Of a DNA stretch of 35,917 nt, positions 30,886-35,917 are shown piece after piece. How positions within the stretch are numbered: position 1 is the first letter of the stretch; the number at the start of each line of letters is the position of its first letter. A model generated the notes under the pieces. That model was not told the DNA's origin, did not search any database, and saw nothing but the letters and a program-made list of their open reading frames with translations. The translations under genes and the position numbers were made by a program. This DNA comes from Clostridia bacterium. Its GTDB lineage: Bacteria; Bacillota; Clostridia; Oscillospirales; CAG-272. The stretch lies in NCBI GenBank assembly GCA_017501545.1, contig JAFVWS010000026.1, forward strand, positions 1-35,917. Direction: 5' to 3'.

Positions 30886-32145
30886 TTATTTACCCAAAAC
30901 AAGTCTTTCTGTATCCATAGCAATCATAAGCTCTTCGTTTGTTGGGAGAACGTAAACCTTAACCTTTGAGGTAGGCTTGGAGATTTCTACAATGTTAGGC
31001 TGACGAAGTGTTTTAGCATTAAGCTCAAGGTCAAGCTCAATTCCGTAGAAATCCATATCACGGCAAGCTCTTTCACGAAGCTCAGGGTTGTTTTCACCCA
31101 TACCAGCAGTAAATACGATAGCGTCAAGACCGTTCATTGCAGCAGTGTAAGAACCAATGTATTGCTTTACTTGGTATGCTAAGATTTCAGCAGCAAGCTT
31201 ACAGTTCTTTGTTACTCTTGCTTTGCCCTCATCGGTTGTTGGGCAGGTCTTTAAGTCAGGGTTAAATTCACCACGGATAGCAGCCTCAATATCACGGCTG
31301 TCAGATGAATATTCACTAACACCAAGGAAACCGCACTTTTTGTTCATAAAATCAGAGATTTCATCAACGCTAATATTGTGCTTTTTCATAATGTAAGGAA
31401 CGATAGCTGGGTCAATAGAGCCACAGCGTGTACCCATTTCAACACCTGCAAGTGGAGTAAAGCCCATGCTTGTGTCAATGCACTTGCCATTTTTAACAGC
31501 AGAAATAGAAGAACCATTACCAATATGACAGGTAATAATCTTTGTATCAGTTCTACCAAGAATCTTATTCATTTCTTGGGAAACAAACTTGTGTGATGTA
31601 CCATGCATACCGTATCTTCTAATGCCGTCATTTTCAATCATAGACATAGGAAGAGCATATGTGTATGCCTCAGCTGGCATTGTTTGGTGGAAGGCTGTGT
31701 CGAAAACAGCAACCTGTGGAACGTTTGGCATAACCTTTTGGCAACCGTTAATACCCATAATGTGCGCTGGGTTGTGAAGTGGAGCAAACTCACTGCACTT
31801 TTCAATAGTGTCGATTACGTTTTGATCTATAATACAGCTGTCAAAGAAATATGAGCTACCATGAACAACTCTGTGTCCAATAGCCTCAATTTCATCAGTG
31901 CTTGAAATACAGCCGTATTCCTTATCTGTAAGCATGCTAACAACAATTTCAGTAGCAACAGAGTGGTCAGGCATAGGAATTTCCTTCTTAATCTTCTTTG
32001 AGCCATCGCCGAGCTTATGGTCGATTAAGCTACCCTCCATACCAATTCTTTCGCAAATACCCTTACCAAGAACCTCTTTTGTCTCGGTGTTCATAAGCTG
32101 ATACTTAAGGGATGAGCTACCTGCGTTAACAACTAAAACCTTCAT
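30886..32145 (-). CDS. ackA: Acetate kinase
   Basis: A 419-residue cytoplasmic enzyme, slightly longer than the roughly 400 usual, that forms acetate and ATP from acetyl phosphate. Signatures: VLVVNAGSSSLKYQL at the start, HIGNGSSISAVKNGKCIDTSMGFTPL, MGTRCGSIDPAIVPYI and FTAGMGENNPELRERAC near the end. The phosphotransacetylase gene that usually accompanies ackA is not beside it. It is transcribed away from tmcAL; their promoters overlap. AGGATTTTTAAATG gives the ribosome site (GGAGG at 32155-32159 on the minus strand). Confidence 0.98.
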   Translation of the reverse strand: MKVLVVNAGSSSLKYQLMNTETKEVLGKGICERIGMEGSLIDHKLGDGSKKIKKEIPMPDHSVATEIVVSMLTDKEYGCISSTDEIEAIGHRVVHGSSYFFDSCIIDQNVIDTIEKCSEFAPLHNPAHIMGINGCQKVMPNVPQVAVFDTAFHQTMPAEAYTYALPMSMIENDGIRRYGMHGTSHKFVSQEMNKILGRTDTKIITCHIGNGSSISAVKNGKCIDTSMGFTPLAGVEMGTRCGSIDPAIVPYIMKKHNISVDEISDFMNKKCGFLGVSEYSSDSRDIEAAIRGEFNPDLKTCPTTDEGKARVTKNCKLAAEILAYQVKQYIGSYTAAMNGLDAIVFTAGMGENNPELRERACRDMDFYGIELDLELNAKTLRQPNIVEISKPTSKVKVYVLPTNEELMIAMDTERLVLGK

Positions 32146-32172
32146 TTAAAAATCCTCCAATTAATTTGTTTC

Positions 32173-32201
32173 TTGACAAAACATAAATTATCAAGTATAT
32201 T
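32173..32201 (+). promoter_or_regulatory. Promoter for tmcAL
   Basis: TTGACA (32173-32178), 17 bases, TATATT (32196-32201). Its -10 overlaps the -10 of the opposing ackA promoter by three bases. Confidence 0.75.
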
Positions 32202-32227
32202 ATATATGAAAAGGGTAGTAAATTCAA
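32199..32227 (-). promoter_or_regulatory. Promoter for ackA
   Basis: On the minus strand: TTGAAT (32227-32222), 17 bases, TATAAT (32204-32199). Confidence 0.7.
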
Positions 32228-32271
32228 CCCTTCTTTTAAAATAAATTTTAAAAATTTCTTGGGGAGGAGCT

Positions 32272-33438
32272 ATGTCAAAAATAGTTGGTATAATTTGTGA
32301 ATACAATCCGTTTCACAAGGGACATAAATATCAAATAGATAAAATAAAAGAGCTAATCCCTGAATGTAAAATTGTTGCAATAATGTCGGGAAATTCAACA
32401 CAACGTGGTGAATTAAGTATTATTGACAAGTACAAAAGGGCTGAAATTGCACTCGAAATGGGTGTGGATTTAGTTACTGAAATTCCATTTCCTTATTCAT
32501 CGTCTACTGCTGAAATTTTCGCCTGCGCAGGCGTTGAAATTGCTATGCAACTAAGCTGCGACACCTTGGCTTTTGGCACTGAAAATTGCGACTTGGAATA
32601 CCTAAAGAGCCTTGCTGATGCAATCGACTCAGTAAAGTTAGAGGACGCAATAAAGAAAGAGCTTCAAGATAAAAGCGTCAGTTATATTGTTGCAAAGGAA
32701 AGGGCGCTTTCTAAATTGGGCTTCAATAACGTTTTATTTGCAAACGATATGCTTGCAATAGAGTATTTGCGCGCCATTAGGAAAAAAGGCGCAAATATTA
32801 CGCCTATCGCGGTAAAACGCACAGGCGCTGGCTATAATGATAATAGCGAATGTGAAATTATGTCGGCAGGCGCAATTCGCGAAAAATTTATAAAAACTGG
32901 CAATCTTATTGGTGTTCCAGAAGATGCACAAAGCCATTACGATAAGTCAATAGAAGAAAAATCATTGCTTGATTTTGAAAAATCAAAGGACTTTATTTAT
33001 CGCACAGCGCTAATTATTCCTAAGGAGTCAATTGAAGGCGCCTTTGATTCAAGCAAGGAAATAGCATCCATTATTAAATCCGTTGCAAATGACTCAAAAA
33101 ACGGTAGTGAGTTTTATGAGAATTTAAGCACTAAAAACTACACAAGGGCACGCCTTAGTCGCGTAATTTTATATGCAATTTATTCTATAAAAAGCATTGA
33201 TAAATCACCGAAATTCACCATTTTACTGGGCGCTAATGAAAAGGGCAGAGAAATTATTTCAAAATCAAAAAAATCAGAAATTAAAATTATTACAAAGCAC
33301 AGTGATTCGGCCACTTTAGATAAAGAAAGCACAGTCCTTCTTGAAAAGGGATATGAGCTTGATAAAATGCACGCATCCTTGCTTCTAAATCCTATGGATT
33401 TAAGTATGGTTTATAAGAGAAAACCGATTATAAAATAA
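32272..33438 (+). CDS. tmcAL: tRNA(Met) cytidine acetate ligase (YlbM)
   Basis: A 388-residue enzyme that activates acetate with ATP and puts an acetyl group on C34 of elongator tRNA-Met. The N-terminal nucleotidyltransferase-like domain has VGIICEYNPFHKGHKYQI, whose HKGH is the nucleotide-binding motif; MSGNSTQRGELSIIDKYKRAEIAL and FGTEN follow, typical of YlbM. The 3' half is helical. It is next to ackA, whose substrate or product is acetate, and a CAU tRNA is in the same window. GGGGAGGAG precedes the ATG. Confidence 0.94.
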   Translation: MSKIVGIICEYNPFHKGHKYQIDKIKELIPECKIVAIMSGNSTQRGELSIIDKYKRAEIALEMGVDLVTEIPFPYSSSTAEIFACAGVEIAMQLSCDTLAFGTENCDLEYLKSLADAIDSVKLEDAIKKELQDKSVSYIVAKERALSKLGFNNVLFANDMLAIEYLRAIRKKGANITPIAVKRTGAGYNDNSECEIMSAGAIREKFIKTGNLIGVPEDAQSHYDKSIEEKSLLDFEKSKDFIYRTALIIPKESIEGAFDSSKEIASIIKSVANDSKNGSEFYENLSTKNYTRARLSRVILYAIYSIKSIDKSPKFTILLGANEKGREIISKSKKSEIKIITKHSDSATLDKESTVLLEKGYELDKMHASLLLNPMDLSMVYKRKPIIK

Positions 33439-33439
33439 C

Positions 33440-33472
33440 AAAGAACAGACTGATTTCAGTCTGTTCTTTTTT
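33440..33472. terminator. Bidirectional terminator between tmcAL and the DUF378 gene
   Basis: AAAGAACAGACTGA pairs with TCAGTCTGTTCTTT around TT, followed by more T; reading in reverse, the flanking A run gives T for the minus gene. Confidence 0.9.
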
Positions 33473-33486
33473 GGAATTTACACCAA

Positions 33487-33720
33487 CTATCGTATGTCGT
33501 GGTGCATCTCTTTATCTTCAATTTCATTTCTTGATCTGAACAGAAGTGATACGCACCATAGTGCGCAAAGTGCAACAACGACAAACACAATTCTTGCACC
33601 AATTGAATCACTACCACCGAAAATCCAACCAACAATATCAAAACTGAATAGACCAACGCTACCCCAGTTGATACCACCGATTATAAGAAGAGAAAGAGCG
33701 ATTCTATCAATTATAATCAT
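33487..33720 (-). CDS. DUF378 (YuzA-like) small membrane protein
   Basis: A 77-residue protein. I start at the ATG at 33720 behind GGAGGA; an in-frame start at 33756 would place this ribosome site inside the gene. IDRIALSLLIIGGINWGSVGLFSFDIVGWIFGG is the DUF378 signature, forming two membrane helices (about 2-24 and 38-59), with a short charged tail rich in His. The family is widespread in Firmicutes, with no known function. It faces tmcAL and is divergent from sigK; the 144-base gap to sigK has an A/T-rich stretch without a promoter I trust. Confidence 0.87.
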   Translation of the reverse strand: MIIIDRIALSLLIIGGINWGSVGLFSFDIVGWIFGGSDSIGARIVFVVVALCALWCVSLLFRSRNEIEDKEMHHDIR

Positions 33721-33864
33721 ATAAAATCCTCCAAATTTTTTGAACATAAAGTTCATTCATATTTTTTGCAAAATCCTTGTCTATATTCAAAAAAAGAGCA
33801 GTAAAATTTTTCCTGACAAGCAATTTACCGATATTTGCCAAATAGAATTAACTGAGGTGATAAT

Positions 33865-34548
33865 ATGGGCATTTTTGCAATGATAATGCATATTGCATTT
33901 ATGATTTTGGGAGTAGAGCCAACACAAAAATTTCCACCGGCACTCTCCAAGGAAGAGGAAGCAAAATATTTTGAGCTTCACAAAAAAGGTGATGAAAAGG
34001 CAAGAGAAAAGCTTATAGAGCATAATTTGCGCCTCGTTGCACACATCGTAAGAAAATACTATGTTACAAACAAAAACACAGAGGATTTAATCTCTGTGGG
34101 CACAATAGGTCTTGTTAAAGCAGTGGACTCGTTTAATGATTCCAACGGCACGCGCTTTGCAACTTATGCGGCAAAATGCATACAAAACGAAATACTTATG
34201 CTGTTTAGAAGTCAAAAAAAGATGTGCTGTGAGGTGTCACTGAATGACACAATTGACATTGATAAGGACGGAAACCCGCTTACTTATCTTGATATTATCA
34301 GCACTGAGGACACAATTGCTGACGATATTGATAAGAAAATGATGATAACCAAGGCACTTGCATATATTAGGGACAATTTAGAGGAAAGAGAAAAACAAAT
34401 ACTTGTTATGCGATATGGTCTTGGAAATACCGAGGCTTATACTCAGAGAGAGGTTGCAAGTATGCTCGGCATATCGCGCTCGTATGTTTCCCGAATAGAG
34501 AAATCTTCACTTGAAAAAATAAATAAATATTTGCTAGGCAGTGGTTGA
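33865..34548 (+). CDS. sigK: Mother-cell sigma factor SigK, uninterrupted
   Basis: A 227-residue sigma factor of late sporulation. The N-terminal hydrophobic MGIFAMIMHIAFMILGVEP matches the pro-sequence that is removed to activate SigK; the mature part follows with PPALSKEEEAKYFELHKKGD. Region 2 is EHNLRLVAHIVRKYYVTNKNTEDLISVGTIGLVKAVDSFN and TRFATYAAKCIQNEILMLFRSQKK; region 4 has LEEREKQILVMRYGLG and TQREVASMLGISRSYVSRIEKSSLEKI. The frame is whole, so there is no skin-type insertion here. GAGGTG precedes the ATG. A sigma-E promoter is expected but I could not place one. Confidence 0.96.
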   Translation: MGIFAMIMHIAFMILGVEPTQKFPPALSKEEEAKYFELHKKGDEKAREKLIEHNLRLVAHIVRKYYVTNKNTEDLISVGTIGLVKAVDSFNDSNGTRFATYAAKCIQNEILMLFRSQKKMCCEVSLNDTIDIDKDGNPLTYLDIISTEDTIADDIDKKMMITKALAYIRDNLEEREKQILVMRYGLGNTEAYTQREVASMLGISRSYVSRIEKSSLEKINKYLLGSG

Positions 34549-34573
34549 TTTTTCTTGTTTTATAGTATATAAT
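34545..34573 (+). promoter_or_regulatory. Promoter for the DUF512 gene
   Basis: TTGATT (34545-34550), whose first bases overlap the sigK stop, 17 bases, TATAAT (34568-34573). A second TATAAT is at 34593, so the exact start is uncertain. Confidence 0.5.
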
Positions 34574-34618
34574 ATAATCGCAGTAATATGCGTATAATAT
34601 TGCGCGCAGGAGTAAAAA

Positions 34619-35917
34619 ATGGTAAGAATTACAAACGTTTATCTCGGTTCCTTAGCACAGGATGCAGGAATTTTAGAAAATGATATATTGTTAAGCATAA
34701 ACGGCTTTGAAATTAATGACGTTTTAGACTATAGATTTTATTTGGCTGAGGAAGTTATTTCTTTAGAAATAAAGCGTGGAGAAGAAAACATAATTTTTGA
34801 AATTGAGAAGGAACAGTACGAGGACATTGGACTCGATTTTGAAACTCCACTTATGGACGAGAAGCATAGCTGTCAAAACAACTGCATTTTCTGCTTTATT
34901 GACCAGCTTCCAAAGGGGCTTCGCGATACGCTATATTTTAAAGATGATGATTCAAGGCTTTCGTTTTTGCATGGCAACTATATTACTCTTACCAATCTAA
35001 AAAAAGCAGACATTGAAAGAATAGTAAAAATGCATATTTCTCCTGTCAACGTTTCTGTGCATACTACAAATCCTGAGCTTAGGTGTAAAATGATGCACAA
35101 TAGGTTTGCAGGAGAAACCTTGCAGTATTTGGATATATTAAAAGAAGGCAATATCAGCATAAACGCTCAAATTGTTCTTTGCCGTGGAATAAATGATGGA
35201 GACGAGCTTAAGCGTTCGCTTTCTGATTTATCAAAGCTATATCCAATGCTAAACAGCGTAGCAGTTGTGCCATCTGGCTTGACAAAGTATAGAGAAGGGT
35301 TATATGAACTCAAGTCCTTTGACAAGGAGTCTTCTATTAAGGTTATAGAGCTGGTTGAGGAATTTAATGATAGCTTTTCAAAAAAGGTTGGCAGAAATTT
35401 GTTTTTCTGCTCGGACGAGTTTTATTTAACTGCTCAAAAAGAGCTTCCTAAGGACGAATATTACGAGGAATACAGTCAGATTGAAAATGGTGTTGGAATG
35501 CTTCGCTCATTCGAATGTGAGGCTGGCATTTTCTTAAAACAGCTCACAAGTCAAGAGCTTGAAATTAAACGTAATATTTCAATTGCCACGGGCGATAGCG
35601 CATATGATTTTATTTCCAAAATAGTTAAAGATGTTCAAAAAAAGTGTAAAAATATTAAGTGTAATATCTACGATATTAAAAACGATTTCTTTGGGCACAC
35701 AATTACAGTCTCTGGCCTTATCACTGGTGTTGATTTAATAAATCAGCTAAAGGGCAAGGACCTTGGTAGTGAGCTTCTTATTTCAAGAAGCATGCTAAGA
35801 AGTGAGGGCGATTTATTTTTATGTGGCACCTCATTAAATGAATTAGAAAACGAGCTTGGTGTAAAGGTTACACCAATTGAACAGGATGGGGCAAGCTTTG
35901 TTGAGGGCTTGCTTGGA
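34619..35917 (+). CDS. DUF512 radical-SAM protein with N-terminal PDZ-like domain, cut by the window edge
   Basis: At least 433 residues; the frame is open to the last base. The ATG at 34619 follows GCAGGAG. Residues 1-65 resemble a PDZ domain (ITNVYLGSLAQDAGILENDILLSINGFEINDVLDYRFYL). Cys85, Cys89 and Cys92 in SCQNNCIFCFIDQLPKGLR form the CxxxCxxC site for a 4Fe-4S cluster of a radical-SAM enzyme, followed by LTNLKKADIERIVKMHISPVNVSVHTTNPELR. This is the DUF512 layout, widespread in Clostridia and often next to the GTPase gene der, which would lie beyond the edge. The reaction is unknown. Confidence 0.93.
   Translation, partial: MVRITNVYLGSLAQDAGILENDILLSINGFEINDVLDYRFYLAEEVISLEIKRGEENIIFEIEKEQYEDIGLDFETPLMDEKHSCQNNCIFCFIDQLPKGLRDTLYFKDDDSRLSFLHGNYITLTNLKKADIERIVKMHISPVNVSVHTTNPELRCKMMHNRFAGETLQYLDILKEGNISINAQIVLCRGINDGDELKRSLSDLSKLYPMLNSVAVVPSGLTKYREGLYELKSFDKESSIKVIELVEEFNDSFSKKVGRNLFFCSDEFYLTAQKELPKDEYYEEYSQIENGVGMLRSFECEAGIFLKQLTSQELEIKRNISIATGDSAYDFISKIVKDVQKKCKNIKCNIYDIKNDFFGHTITVSGLITGVDLINQLKGKDLGSELLISRSMLRSEGDLFLCGTSLNELENELGVKVTPIEQDGASFVEGLLG

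Noticed and set aside
33865..34548. Skin-type element interrupting sigK
   Set aside because: The sigK frame is complete, from pro-sequence to region 4, with no break.

Overview
The window is an AT-rich stretch of chromosome from an endospore-forming member of the Firmicutes (class Clostridia), probably an uncultured gut species. The evidence for this is an intact spoIIAA-spoIIAB-sigF operon, an intact sigK, CotH and YlbM/TmcAL, yybP-ykoY, TPP and SAM-I riboswitches, near-consensus TTGACA-17-TATAAT promoters, AGGAGG ribosome sites, and host-glycan genes (L-fucose isomerase, fucose mutarotase, GH20 hexosaminidase). There is no phage, transposase, CRISPR array or rRNA. Both ends cut through a gene.

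Layout. 1-2400 is a small tandem array of lipoprotein genes. Each is preceded by nearly the same hairpin-bearing 5' block and starts with the same 54 bases of signal-peptide sequence, while the exported parts differ; a last copy of the block has no gene behind it. 2524-4852 is serC-serA. 4859-5287 is a gene-free element with inverted ends, packed with small palindromes. 5328-8176 is a yybP-ykoY (Mn2+) riboswitch, terminator and P-type Ca2+/Mn2+ ATPase. 8250-9945 holds a MATE transporter overlapping a DUF1292 gene. A YwaF/TMEM164-like membrane protein faces it, followed by a CAU tRNA with an odd scrambled copy of its 3' part downstream. 11227-13563 (minus) is an operon of CotH kinase, SGNH hydrolase and an unknown membrane-anchored protein. 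13629-15347 is thiamine: thiamine pyrophosphokinase, then TPP-riboswitch-controlled thiT. 15423-16220 is an alpha/beta hydrolase. 16240-19048 is fucI plus a sugar nucleotidyltransferase. 19137-20591 holds a small helical protein and an InlB/BspA-type lipoprotein.

20616-22081 (minus) is the spoIIA operon. 22185-24857 is a GH20 hexosaminidase overlapping a DUF368 (PopT-type) polyprenyl-phosphate transporter. 24893-26262 is metK under a SAM-I riboswitch. 26306-30836 is a tight run of recD2, comFC, fucU and a lipoprotein. ackA (minus) and tmcAL (plus) diverge from promoters whose -10 boxes overlap. The window closes with a DUF378 gene, sigK and the start of a DUF512 radical-SAM gene.

Most of the genes are housekeeping. 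The parts least explained by known families are the lipoprotein cassette array, the palindrome-rich element at 4859-5287, the rearranged sequence behind the tRNA, the CotH/SGNH operon, the GH20-PopT pairing, and the overlapping ackA/tmcAL promoters. Promoters, terminators and riboswitches were read by eye; no database or folding program was used.
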